Of a stretch of 43,051 bases of DNA, positions 1 through 8,626 are shown in pieces. The first letter of the stretch is position 1; the number at the start of each line of letters is the position of its first letter. The translations under genes and the position numbers were made by a program. This DNA is from Bacteroidales bacterium. GTDB taxonomy: Bacteria > Bacteroidota > Bacteroidia > Bacteroidales > UBA1556. The stretch covers positions 1 through 43,051 of the forward strand of contig JAMOQI010000044.1 in NCBI GenBank assembly GCA_027064095.1, written 5' to 3'. Below the pieces are notes generated by a model. The model searched no databases. It saw only the letters and a list, made by a program, of their open reading frames with translations, and had not been told where the DNA came from.

Positions 1-320
1 CCAGCATAAAATGGTTTTCTCCACATTTTGTATATCTGTTTCAGCGTTAAATCTATATCTCGATTACTTAATCGTTTAAGTATTGTATAATCTCGTTCTC
101 CCCTAAGTTTCCATTTCCAAGCCTCTTTTAACACCTCTCCCTTTTCGTTTATTTCTATACGAGTTCTAGCAGCAAATCTATTTTCATCTTTAACATAAGG
201 TCCAAATTTTGTATATCCAAATGGTACAGTACCTAGCCACTTACCATTTCTAAGAGCAGTTTTCATTCCTGGAGTTATAGAAATTAAACGCTCCATTGTT
301 TCCTTTTTGGCATTAATTAG
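1..320 (-). pseudogene. Serine site-specific recombinase fragment, cut by an IS
   Basis: The minus strand is open from 320 out of the left edge. The translation (from M at 296: MERLISITPGMKTALRNGKW, then LGTVPFGYTKFGP) resembles the PF07508 recombinase domain that follows the catalytic domain in large serine recombinases of Bacteroidota mobile elements; it continues into a part resembling the region before the zinc-ribbon (KRLSNRDIDLTLKQIYKMWR). The N-terminal resolvase catalytic domain, roughly 140 residues, is missing: the frame meets TAA at 321-323 inside the terminal repeat of the adjoining IS, and nothing resolvase-like appears on the IS far side at 1782-1995. It is therefore a 5'-truncated remnant, also cut by the window edge. 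ATG 296 is only an internal Met. Family assignment is from motif recognition. Confidence 0.7.
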
Positions 321-1781
321 TTAACCCTGAAAAACACCCATATTTTGAACATTTGATTTTTTAAAAATATTATCAAGAATAATATTCACCAATCTAAAAA
401 TGGCAAAAAGAATCTGCTCTTTGATTCTGTTGAGCATTTTCTTTAAGTTGAAGGCTGTTCCTGCTAAAATTGTATTCATCATATCGCCTTTTGTACCTTT
501 TAGGTAATTCCTTAACATTCTATGGTCGTGTTTTATATGCCCAATTACAGGCTCTATTCCTGCTCTTGCTCTAAAACGTTTTCTTGCTTTTTGTTTTTGG
601 TATTGCCTCGTTCCTTTTTTTGGAACCGAGGGTAAAACAATTTCTGTTCCTTCAATTCTCTTCTTGCCTTTATACCCTCTATCTACAATGCCAACTTTTG
701 GTCTTTTGCCTACTAAAAACTCCGTTTGCTTTAAGTGTTCTTCTAATGTATGTCCATCATAAGGATTATCCTCAAAGGCTAATGCGCCTACAACTATTTT
801 GCTCGTTTTTGTCACTACAAAACCTGATTTGTTGCCAAATTCAAATTTCTTAGCTTCCTTACCCTTTGCCAAACATCTTACCTCTGGTTCATGAAGACTG
901 TAGATTTTATTCTTATCTCCTCGTTGTTGTACTAGTATTTTGTTAATGGTGATGAATAATTCCTGATATTTTTCTTTTTGCTCTGGTGTAAACTTCCTTT
1001 CGATATCTCTTGCTTGGCGACCTGCAATAGTCTTGATTTTCTTTAATGCTGCTTTTGCTTTTTTTCGACGCTTAGGATGTTGATGAAAGCGTTGATCTAT
1101 CATCAATTGCTTTAGCGTTCTGGTGTAAGTTTAACGTAATTTGATACCTTCTTGTTTTGCTATATTGTTAATCCGCTCAATTATCTTTTTGTGAAGCTTA
1201 GCATCTGTAGGGTAAGTAATATTCTTTTCCTGGGCTGTACTATCAACTAAGACTTCTGTTTCTTCTGCTTCTTTACCGAATAGTTGAATTGATATTTTTA
1301 ACAATTTCTCTGCTCCTTCCTTTCCAATTCTATTTCTAAAATAAACAAAGTCTGTGGGGTCAAAAGGCTTATTTGTTTGAAAAATAACTTCTCCTGTAAA
1401 ATACTGCCAATAGGGATTTTCAATCCACCTCTCAACTATAGCTTCATCACTCAAATTATACATGTATTTAAGCAATATCAGACCAACCATTCTTCGAATA
1501 GGTACACTTGGACGCCCTATATCTGAATAATAATTTGAAAAGTCTTTTTCTATTGTTTCCCAGTCGATTCTATGGGATAGTTCACATAATTCGTGCTCTA
1601 AATTTATGAAGTTTTTGATAGGTGTATCAAAAATCTTCAACTGTGGTGTTTTGTTCTGTTTTCCAATCATATCTGCAAGATTATGTGCTAAGATAGCTAT
1701 TTCCTTGTAGTTATGCACCAAAATTTATTAACATTAAATGCTGTTTATCAACATCTTAAGTGGTTTTTCAGGATTAACTAA
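317..1781 (-). mobile_element. IS5-like insertion sequence, 1465 bp
   Basis: Near-identical 19-bp inverted repeats bound the element: TTAGTTAACCCTGAAAAAC at 317-335 and the complement of TTAGTTAATCCTGAAAAAC at 1763-1781 (18/19 match). Between them lies one transposase frame on the minus strand, 1721-321, with DUF772-like N-terminal and DDE C-terminal parts as in IS5-family elements (family knowledge). No matching target duplication is visible: reading the ends as TTAACCC, the left flank is TTAG and the right flank CTAA. Each fits the YTAR target of some IS5 groups but they are not copies of each other. The outer boundary is uncertain by about 4 bp. Confidence 0.85.
321..1721 (-). pseudogene. 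IS5-family DDE transposase, split by an in-frame TAA
   Basis: Two reading frames (1721-1131, 196 aa; 1106-321, 261 aa) are in the same frame. Between KQEGIKLR and the following TYTRTLKQLMIDQ only one codon is bad: TAA at 1133-1131 where relatives would have an amino acid, probably Gln (CAA). The full frame would be 466 aa, normal for this group. Residues 49-140 form the DUF772-like DNA-binding part; D160 (VLVDSTAQE) is the first acidic residue, D347 (VGIVDRGYKG) the second and E390 (ARAGIEPVIGH) the third, so the triad is intact but split. TTG/ATG codons just after the stop could restart the second half. It is probably inactive in cis unless the stop is read through or complemented by another copy. 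A sequencing error cannot be excluded. Confidence 0.85.
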
Positions 1782-1942
1782 CTACAAAACCTTCAGGACA
1801 ATTATTGCTTTTTGATGGCTAAGGGGCTTCTGTTTTGCATTCTTAATGCATGTTCAATAAAATCAATGCATGTAGCTCCTGTTTTTGTTATCTTTGTTTT
1901 TTATCGGACAACAATGATAAAATATAAAATTAATATAAAGAT

Positions 1943-1974
1943 AAAAGGCTGCCCGGTTTATGGAGCAGCCTTTT
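1943..1974 (-). terminator. Rho-independent terminator (bidirectional shape)
   Basis: AAAAGGCTGC at 1943-1952 pairs perfectly with GCAGCCTTTT at 1965-1974 around a 12-nt loop. It lies just past the stop of the PLD-like T9SS gene and ends its transcript; the A/T tracts on both sides would also stop plus-strand transcripts coming from the IS. The same stem core occurs in the terminator at 22158-22188. Confidence 0.85.
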
Positions 1975-1995
1975 ATATGATTATAGTTTTATGCT

Positions 1996-4215
1996 TTAGT
2001 AAATTACTAAAGTATTTACAAATCTTTTCCCTGATTTATTAATCATTTGAAGAACATAGGTTCCTTTTGCTAAATTGCTTGCGTCAATTGTTAAATTATT
2101 GCTACCGGCATTTGAACTCTGATTTTCTGTCATTACAATTTTACCACTAAGGTCATAAATATTGATTTGATAATAGTCAGCATGTTCAGCATTTATCTCT
2201 ATTGTAAACTGTCCTTTAGAAGGATTTGGATAAAGAGCCACTTTATTTGCAAAACCGACTTCTGCTATTCCGATATAGTTTTGATCAAAACGATATTTAA
2301 AGAATTGATAATATACATTTGTAAGTTCAGCATTATCGTAGAATATTAGAGTATTTTCATCATTTTTATTATTTGCTGCATTACTCCAATTATGACTACC
2401 AACAAGTAGAGTTGGATTTGAAGTAGTTCCTTCGTCAGCTATCATAAATTTATGGTGCATTATTCCTGTTCCTATATTGTCTTCTACCAAATCATCTCCT
2501 ATAAGAGCTTTCAATATTGCCCATACAGTAGAAGAACATCCTGATTCATTATTTACAAGAACCTTTAAATCAACAGAATTGTTATTTACTGCATCTTGCA
2601 AGGCATATGCAATATCAGAACGAGTAATTAGCATTGTAGCAATATCAATATTGTCATCAGCGCTATTTATCACACTTAATATTTTATCATTAGTACCATC
2701 AGAAGGACTAAAATAGCATTCTACATCTTTTCCGCCAATAATAAATTTGTGAGGTGTATTATCCATTTTATCAGGTCCAAACTTAATATTATTCATATCA
2801 GGAATTGCAGTTGCAGAACCAAACATTTCATTAAATTCTAAAGTATAAGCGATGGCTAAACTTTTATCTTGAATAATAACAACGCTATTTGGGTCAGTAT
2901 TAATTTGACCGTCAGTTAAATTTGTGCTACCTGTCCATACCAAAGGTACATTAGGGTCGGTATCATAAGCATCAATAACGATAAATTTGTTATGCATTAT
3001 ACCATAAGCAGCACCGGTTGGACTACCAACTTTTTTAACTCCGGCAACAACATTCTGAACACCAGTATTATTTGCGCTACCGTCGAATATCATTCTAACA
3101 GTTACACCACGATTATAAGCAGCATTTAATGCTGAAGACACACTGGAAATACCGGATTCGGTAAAATTATACATAGTGAAATCAATACTAGATTTAGCTC
3201 TATTAATATATGCTATAAGTGTGTCATCAATTGCATTTTGAAGATAAACAGCATCAGTTCCTGTACTTACACTATTGTCAACAGGTGTATTAAAGTAGGT
3301 GATAACATTTCCAGTAGAAGCAGATTGGGTAATAGTTGTTTTAATTGTTGAGAAAGCAGTATCAGTACCATCCACACTAAAAGCTTTTACATAAGTCAAT
3401 TCTGAAGCTGTTAATCCGGTAATACTAACACTATGAGAAGTGCTGTTACCACTAGCAGAGGCTGTGTTGCCAAGAGATGGAGTGTCTCCATACATTAATT
3501 CACTTGTACCACTTACATTTGTTGTCCAGCTAATTGTTAAACCTGTTTGGTTAATATTACTAACATCAAGAGGAGAAGTAAAAGTAATACTATTGTTCAT
3601 AATGATATCGTTAGTATCGCGACAAAGAAGTTGATAACCACTTGTTGGGCTAGTATAAGAATACTGCGAAGTAATACCTATTAAATCAACCATTCCCATT
3701 GGAATTATTGTTCCAATAAGTGGGTGGTTGGAACGAACATATATTGATGATGTTTGACCATTGGCAGTAAAATTATAAGATGTATTACTGCTAAAAGTTC
3801 CACCAGGATTAGTAGTAAATGTTGCTCCGTTAATTCTCACCAACTCACCTTCACGATTTTCATTAAGTGAATCTGGGACAATCACTTCAGGATTTGGTAA
3901 AGCGTTGCCAGTGCTCAAAACAGTAAAGCTACTAACAGGATCCATCTCCAATAGTTGGTTATAGTCTTTTAATGTACCGGTAAGTTCTATCGAGTCTCCT
4001 CTATTAACATTTGCCAGAGAAGAGCTATAAGCCGCAATACCAGCAGTTGTGTCTTGTAGATATCGTATTCCTCCCAATTCGCCTCCATTAGTTACTATTC
4101 CTCTAATAGTAACAGTTGCACCGGCACCAAGGGTTCTTGCTGCTGAAATGGTAATTTGCGAGTAAGCATATGATGATGCAAGAAGCATCAAAATAAGTAT
4201 TAATTTTTGTTTCAT
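1996..4215 (-). CDS. Secreted phospholipase D/nuclease-like protein with T9SS sorting domain
   Basis: A 739-aa exported protein. A signal peptide (MKQKLILILMLLASSYAYSQ) is followed by an OB-fold/DUF5689-like segment (about 20-205), a fibronectin-III-like domain (about 212-295, WTTNVSGTSELMYGDT...), then two PLD-type HKD modules: H408-N-K410 in HNKFIVID with GSTNLTDGQ, and H587-H-K589 in HHKFMIAD with GSHNWSNAANNKNDEN. Two HKD motifs make one active site that acts by a phospho-histidine intermediate on phosphodiesters (family knowledge). The last ~80 residues (VALYPNPSKGQFTIEI...) are a T9SS type A sorting domain, so the protein is likely cell-surface or released. The substrate could be DNA/RNA or phospholipid; the HKD-GSxN pattern without other lipase features suggests a nuclease, as inference. 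It lies downstream of the TonB receptor in the same orientation, 65 bp away. Confidence 0.88.
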   Translation of the reverse strand: MKQKLILILMLLASSYAYSQITISAARTLGAGATVTIRGIVTNGGELGGIRYLQDTTAGIAAYSSSLANVNRGDSIELTGTLKDYNQLLEMDPVSSFTVLSTGNALPNPEVIVPDSLNENREGELVRINGATFTTNPGGTFSSNTSYNFTANGQTSSIYVRSNHPLIGTIIPMGMVDLIGITSQYSYTSPTSGYQLLCRDTNDIIMNNSITFTSPLDVSNINQTGLTISWTTNVSGTSELMYGDTPSLGNTASASGNSTSHSVSITGLTASELTYVKAFSVDGTDTAFSTIKTTITQSASTGNVITYFNTPVDNSVSTGTDAVYLQNAIDDTLIAYINRAKSSIDFTMYNFTESGISSVSSALNAAYNRGVTVRMIFDGSANNTGVQNVVAGVKKVGSPTGAAYGIMHNKFIVIDAYDTDPNVPLVWTGSTNLTDGQINTDPNSVVIIQDKSLAIAYTLEFNEMFGSATAIPDMNNIKFGPDKMDNTPHKFIIGGKDVECYFSPSDGTNDKILSVINSADDNIDIATMLITRSDIAYALQDAVNNNSVDLKVLVNNESGCSSTVWAILKALIGDDLVEDNIGTGIMHHKFMIADEGTTSNPTLLVGSHNWSNAANNKNDENTLIFYDNAELTNVYYQFFKYRFDQNYIGIAEVGFANKVALYPNPSKGQFTIEINAEHADYYQINIYDLSGKIVMTENQSSNAGSNNLTIDASNLAKGTYVLQMINKSGKRFVNTLVIY

Positions 4216-4280
4216 AATTGGATGTATTTATAAATATTTATTCTAATATGTTTAATGATTATTTTAAATTATTCTATTTC

Positions 4281-7112
4281 TTAAATTTTAATAGCTAATG
4301 AAGTCATAAAACGTCTTCCCATTCCAAAAAATACAGTTGCAGAGCGTGCGCTTGAGTCATTCCATCCTTGATCTCCATAAGGGTCATTATTCTGTGCATC
4401 AGATACATATACATTATCCAATGCATTAAGAACAATAAATCTTAAGTCGAAACGCATTTTTTTGATTTTAAAATGATATCCTGCAAAAATGTCAACGGTA
4501 TAATAGTTTGGAATTTTCCAACTTTGCTTTGGAGTGCCATCAGGGTTAAATGCATTAACATTATCAGAATTATTAGGGTCAAGTGAAATTGGGTCAAATT
4601 GTGAGTAGTTTTTACCAAAATATGTAATAGCACCTTTTATATAAGTTCCTTTTACTGCTTTCCAAGGGAGCTGCCAACGTAAACTCTCACGAATTTGAGT
4701 TTGAGCGGCATCACCAACATATAATCCTTTAGCTACATAGTATGCAGTTCCTACTACATTACCGGTATTTTCATCAGTAACTTCAGCAGAATCTGTTGAT
4801 AGCCATTTCCAATCTCCTAATGAAATAACAGTCTCCGAAATAAAATCTTTTGTAATTCTATAGCCAAATTCTGCTTCAACACCTAAGTGCAGTGCATCCA
4901 TACCATTAATATTTACGCTATAGGTATTATCTTCATTATCTCTAAAAGTAAAGGCTCTATCAGCTGGTTTGTTTTGCCAATATGTTGCGTATGAATTGAA
5001 ATTAAATGTAAATTTTTCGTTATAAAAACTATATCCCAATTCTCCGGAAAGAATCTTTTCATTTTTAATATCACGATATAGTCTATTGTTATTATCATAA
5101 ACATTCTGAAAACGAGGAGCCTTATTTAAGTATCCGGCATTGAAAAAAACATTTTGAGTTTCACTAATATTATAGTTAGCTCCTATTTTAAAAGTAAAAC
5201 CGGGAAGATATTTCCAGCCTGTTTCTGAATATCTTGCTTCAGGACTATTAATATCATACTTCTTACCATTAATTGATACGGTATCTGAATATACTGTTGT
5301 AACGTTTCCAATAGGATAAACAAATCTTGTACTATCGTGATAACCTACTGCTTGAGGATAAACAACTCCATCAATAACCAAGTCTTTCTTTTTGAAATAA
5401 TCCACTCTATTATATCCGGTATATGCAAATGTAAGATTAGCAAATAATGACCAGTTTCCTTCTATATATTTAAGCTGACCAAACAGACCGCCCCAACGAA
5501 CATTTCCGTCATTATGATATAAGATTTTATCACCTTCAGATTTTAAATAATTAGGATTTGTATAATCGTTTCTGTGATTATATTTAGCATTGTAATCGTA
5601 ATATTTATCAGCGCCAAGCATATCATAAGCTTGTCTATAATGCTGTCCGGTATAAGTCCTTAAATCAATACCTCCGGAGAAATTAAGTCTATTATTAATT
5701 TTATAGTCAATAGTTGATAATGCTCCCAACCAAAAATGATTATTAATAGAGCTTCTGAGAATATCATTAGTACTATTTATTGTCGGGTCGGCAGCACCTT
5801 TTATATTTGCATCGTAAATAGATTGAAAGTCAATAGTTCCATCACTTAGTGGATTAGGAGTATGAGTTAAGCCCGTACCTCCTCCACTACCAATAGATAG
5901 ATATACTATGTTCGACCAATATGTTTTAGGATTAATATTCCAATAATCACGAATACTGAACATTGGTTTAAAGTAATAATTTTTTCTTTCTGTCATTACA
6001 GAAGGGCTTGTTTCACCTAAAGCAGTTCTTGTAAGATATCCCCAATGAGCATTATATCTCAATCCTAAGTTTGTAGGTAATCCTGAAATATAGTCTTCAG
6101 GGTTTTTCATACCTATTTCATCTGCATAGTCGGTATCATACATTGTAATAGGTTTTTTGTAAGAACGCTGACCATGAGACTGTGGTGCTCCCATACCTGA
6201 GAAGCTAATAAGATGATTCCCTATTTTTTTATCAACTCTTAAATAGAAGAAATATCCTTTTGTCCATGTTTGATCCACCCAGCCATTTCCTCGTTTATAA
6301 GAACCGGCAAAAGTTACTCCCCAGCCATTTTTCATTCTACCAGTAGTTATTCCCAGTGAGGTTCGTGCAAAACCATCACTTCCTATTTCTTGCTTTACTT
6401 GTAAACCTTTTTTAGATTCAATACCTTTGGTGACAATATTCATTGTACCACCAATAGAAGGTAATGCTAATTTTGAAGCTCCCAATCCTCTCTGTACTTG
6501 AATAGAGCGTGTTACCACATCAAGTCCAAACCAGTTAGACCAGTAAACCCAACCATTCTCCATATCGTTAACAGGAATACCATCAAGCATTACAGCAATA
6601 TTTCTTTGGTTAAAACCACGAATATTTATTCTGGCATCACCATCACCACCTCCTTGTTGTGTAGCATAAACCCCTGGTGTAGAATTTAGTACCATTGGAA
6701 TATCTTGTGATGCAAGTTCTTCATCCAGCTTAGCTGGCTTTATTGTTGAGAAAGCAACAGGAGTTTCCCGCGAACGAGCGACATCTGCTACTACTTCTAC
6801 TGCTTTTAGAGTAGTGTTTTGTAATTTAATATTTATTGAAACACTTGGTTTATTTAGTTTTACTTTTTTAACAACTTGATTATACCCAACATAAGAGAAT
6901 GTAAGTTCATATTCTCCATAAGGAAGGTTAAATTCAAAATTCCCATCTACATCAGAGACAGCGCCTTTTCCCGGAGCATACATAATATTTACTCCTATTA
7001 ATGTTTCTCCATTTGAACCATCTGATACGGTTCCTTTAATAATACCATTCTGAGCAAATGAGCTAAGACTTAATAGCATTATTGCTACAATAATATATAT
7101 TCCTTTATTCAT
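4281..7112 (-). CDS. TonB-dependent outer-membrane receptor
   Basis: A 943-aa receptor. The signal peptide MNKGIYIIVAIMLLSLSSFAQ is followed by a carboxypeptidase-regulatory-like beta-sandwich (about 22-105, IKGTVSDGSNGETLIGVNI), a plug (about 115-235, with TPGVYATQQGGGDGDARINIRGFNQR and DGIPVND) and a ~700-residue beta-barrel ending in an aromatic/hydrophobic strand (FFGMGRRFMTSLAIKI). It takes up a substrate across the outer membrane using TonB/ExbBD energy. There is no SusD-type lipoprotein beside it, so it is not a standard SusCD pair. Its neighbours are two T9SS proteins: a lamin-tail-domain protein upstream and a PLD-like enzyme downstream. The substrate cannot be read from sequence. 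A terminator at 7148-7169 sits upstream, so it may have its own weak promoter or rely on read-through. Confidence 0.93.
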   Translation of the reverse strand: MNKGIYIIVAIMLLSLSSFAQNGIIKGTVSDGSNGETLIGVNIMYAPGKGAVSDVDGNFEFNLPYGEYELTFSYVGYNQVVKKVKLNKPSVSINIKLQNTTLKAVEVVADVARSRETPVAFSTIKPAKLDEELASQDIPMVLNSTPGVYATQQGGGDGDARINIRGFNQRNIAVMLDGIPVNDMENGWVYWSNWFGLDVVTRSIQVQRGLGASKLALPSIGGTMNIVTKGIESKKGLQVKQEIGSDGFARTSLGITTGRMKNGWGVTFAGSYKRGNGWVDQTWTKGYFFYLRVDKKIGNHLISFSGMGAPQSHGQRSYKKPITMYDTDYADEIGMKNPEDYISGLPTNLGLRYNAHWGYLTRTALGETSPSVMTERKNYYFKPMFSIRDYWNINPKTYWSNIVYLSIGSGGGTGLTHTPNPLSDGTIDFQSIYDANIKGAADPTINSTNDILRSSINNHFWLGALSTIDYKINNRLNFSGGIDLRTYTGQHYRQAYDMLGADKYYDYNAKYNHRNDYTNPNYLKSEGDKILYHNDGNVRWGGLFGQLKYIEGNWSLFANLTFAYTGYNRVDYFKKKDLVIDGVVYPQAVGYHDSTRFVYPIGNVTTVYSDTVSINGKKYDINSPEARYSETGWKYLPGFTFKIGANYNISETQNVFFNAGYLNKAPRFQNVYDNNNRLYRDIKNEKILSGELGYSFYNEKFTFNFNSYATYWQNKPADRAFTFRDNEDNTYSVNINGMDALHLGVEAEFGYRITKDFISETVISLGDWKWLSTDSAEVTDENTGNVVGTAYYVAKGLYVGDAAQTQIRESLRWQLPWKAVKGTYIKGAITYFGKNYSQFDPISLDPNNSDNVNAFNPDGTPKQSWKIPNYYTVDIFAGYHFKIKKMRFDLRFIVLNALDNVYVSDAQNNDPYGDQGWNDSSARSATVFFGMGRRFMTSLAIKI

Positions 7113-7147
7113 GATTATAGCGATTTTTGTTGGGTGATAAGCTAAAA

Positions 7148-7169
7148 AAACCCTCTGTATAGAGGGTTT
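7148..7169 (-). terminator. Rho-independent terminator after the LTD gene
   Basis: AAACCCTCT (7148-7156) pairs with AGAGGGTTT (7161-7169) around a GTAT loop. On the minus strand the stem is followed by a run of seven T, so it ends the transcript of the gene at 8118-7192, perhaps only partly, since the receptor gene follows 36 bp later. Confidence 0.88.
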
Positions 7170-7191
7170 AAATTTCTTTAATTGTTAATTA

Positions 7192-8118
7192 TTATCGAAT
7201 AATAATCTTTTTCGTTGTAGTTGTATTATCAGCAAAATAAACATTTACAATATACATCCCTGCTTCAATATTTTCAGTAGTAATTTTCATATCACCTCTG
7301 GCAACATCATTTTTCTTTGAAATAACTACTTGTCCAACAGAATTGATAATTTCAACAGATGAAATAATTTCTGTACCTTTTACCATAAACCAACCATTAG
7401 TAGCAGGATTTGGGTAGAAGAAACAATCGTTTGTCTTTTTGGCAGTGTTCTTTATTGAGTTTGGTTGACAAGTATTTTGATGCCATCCTAAATGATCAAA
7501 AGTTTGGTTTCCAATAGAATCCCATTCTGTTGTTGGGTTAAAAAATGTTGGATTAGTAATAACACCTTGTTGCACATCATATTTTCTAATAAGTGTATTT
7601 CTTCTTGTCCACCAACGAGCACCACCTGCACTAGTAAAGCCATTTAATGTATCAGCAGTCCAGGCAATACCTGGGTCTTCACCAATTTTTCCAATAATAT
7701 CAACGTAAGTACCATTTAGTTTCTCAAGAGTAATAGCATCATTACCATTGAAATACATCATTTTATTTTGATTGTAAACAGGGCATAAGAAAGTGTCGGC
7801 AGCAGCTATTAAAGCAGCATCTACTATAGTATCGTATCCTGTTCCATTTGGATCTCTTTTGTCTGATACAACAACCCAACACTCAGCAGGTGCTAATGTA
7901 TTAGAAAGTCCAACTGCATATGGAGTTGTTCCTCCGTTTGAATAGCGAACTAATTGATACTGTGATAAATCAACAGCGGTATTAGTAGGATTGTAAATCT
8001 CTAAAGCTCTATTGTTTCCGTAGCCGTGAACATATTCTGAAATGAAAAGTTCATTGCATTGAGCAAAGCTTGTTGCACTTATTAAAAGTACTAGTACTGA
8101 AAGTAAAATTTGTTTCAT
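7192..8118 (-). CDS. Lamin-tail-domain (LTD) exported protein with T9SS sorting domain
   Basis: A 308-aa protein. The signal peptide is MKQILLSVLVLLISATSFAQ. Residues ~21-150 match the lamin tail domain pattern (LFISEYVHGYGNNRALEIYNPT, AVDLSQYQLVRYSNG, LAPAECWVVVSDK), an Ig-like fold common in secreted bacterial nucleases and adhesins. Residues ~230-308 (CFFYPNPATNGWFMV ... GMYIVNVYFADNTTTTKKIIIR) are a T9SS type A sorting domain. No catalytic motif is visible, so a binding or surface-display role is more likely than enzymatic activity. A promoter with good spacing is at 8177-8206. It is first of three same-strand genes with the TonB receptor and the PLD-like protein. Confidence 0.87.
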   Translation of the reverse strand: MKQILLSVLVLLISATSFAQCNELFISEYVHGYGNNRALEIYNPTNTAVDLSQYQLVRYSNGGTTPYAVGLSNTLAPAECWVVVSDKRDPNGTGYDTIVDAALIAAADTFLCPVYNQNKMMYFNGNDAITLEKLNGTYVDIIGKIGEDPGIAWTADTLNGFTSAGGARWWTRRNTLIRKYDVQQGVITNPTFFNPTTEWDSIGNQTFDHLGWHQNTCQPNSIKNTAKKTNDCFFYPNPATNGWFMVKGTEIISSVEIINSVGQVVISKKNDVARGDMKITTENIEAGMYIVNVYFADNTTTTKKIIIR

Positions 8119-8176
8119 AATTATAAAAATTTAAATAAATGTTTTGTCAATTAACTCATTAAAAATAAAGGGATAG

Positions 8177-8206
8177 CAAAAATACTGTTTTTTTTTATTC
8201 ACACAA
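8177..8206 (-). promoter_or_regulatory. Bacteroidota-type promoter for the LTD gene
   Basis: On the minus strand TTG (complement of 8204-8206) is followed after 19 nt by TATTTTTG (complement of 8177-8184). This matches the TTTG-N19-TAnnTTTG promoter of this phylum and lies about 60 bp upstream of the start at 8118. Confidence 0.6.
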
Positions 8207-8415
8207 TTTTTATATTGTTAATTTTTTTAGGATTTCTTAATGATACTGTAACCTTAGTTGTGATGCCTTTAGAAAAATATAAGTAGAATAAAATACAGAT
8301 ATTATTATTTGTCTTATAAAAACAGAAATAAATAAAGGAAATGCGTATTTGTTTGACAATTAAGAATTGCGACATTATAACAAAGCGTATATCAATAGGG
8401 TAACAGCTGATTGGT

Positions 8416-8460
8416 CCGCATTATTCATCCAAAAGTATAGAGAATTGTATGAATAAGCCA
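8416..8460. repeat. Short palindromic repeat, copy 1 (imperfect)
   Basis: The left arm CCGCATTATTCATCC (8416-8430) and right arm AATTGTATGAATAAGCC (8443-8459) form an imperfect inverted repeat. The right arm matches AATTGTATGAATAATGC at 12694 and 31861. It resembles a REP-like dispersed element. Confidence 0.6.
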
Positions 8461-8515
8461 TTAATAGTGGTATGCAATGTGGGGAAATCTTATCGAAACA
8501 AGTTCAGGGCAGGTT

Positions 8516-8537
8516 GATTATTTGTGGATAATGCGGG
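8516..8537. repeat. Short palindromic repeat, second half-site type
   Basis: The complement of 8516-8534, GCATTATCCACAAATAATC, matches 12668-12686 (GGATTATTCACAAATAATC) at 17 of 19 positions. As at 12.7 kb, the ATGCGGG end is soon followed by GTTAATAATAA, supporting common descent of the two loci. Confidence 0.55.
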
Positions 8538-8582
8538 CTTGTTAATAATAAAACATGATAGTTTATTATTAGTAAAACAATG

Positions 8583-8602
8583 GTTACAATGTTGTAACTT
8601 TG
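8583..8602 (+). promoter_or_regulatory. -7 element with overlapping inverted-repeat operator
   Basis: TAACTTTG (8595-8602) is a TAnnTTTG -7 element 24 bp before the start at 8627. Overlapping it, GTTACAA-TG-TTGTAAC (8583-8598) is a 7-bp inverted repeat with a 2-bp spacer, the shape of a dimeric repressor site. The -33 box is weak, which fits a regulated promoter. The regulator is unknown. Confidence 0.55.
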
Positions 8603-8626
8603 TTCATTAATTTGAAATAATAAATT

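Larger units (their letters stand above)
8207..8582. other. Intergenic stretch with remnants of a palindromic repeat
   Basis: No credible gene lies between 8119 and 8626. The stretch carries AT-rich sequence and, at 8416-8460 and 8516-8537, copies of a short palindromic repeat also found near 12.7 kb and 31.9 kb. The 3' end carries the promoter and possible operator of the next gene. Confidence 0.6.

Noticed and set aside
1812-2042. 76-aa plus-strand frame overlapping the terminator
   Set aside because: It runs through the terminator hairpin and into the antisense of the PLD gene; no family, no good start signal.
8119-8626. Possible tRNA or small RNA gene in the 508-bp gap
   Set aside because: No cloverleaf or TTCGAATC-type motif was seen; the visible structure is explained by the palindromic repeats.
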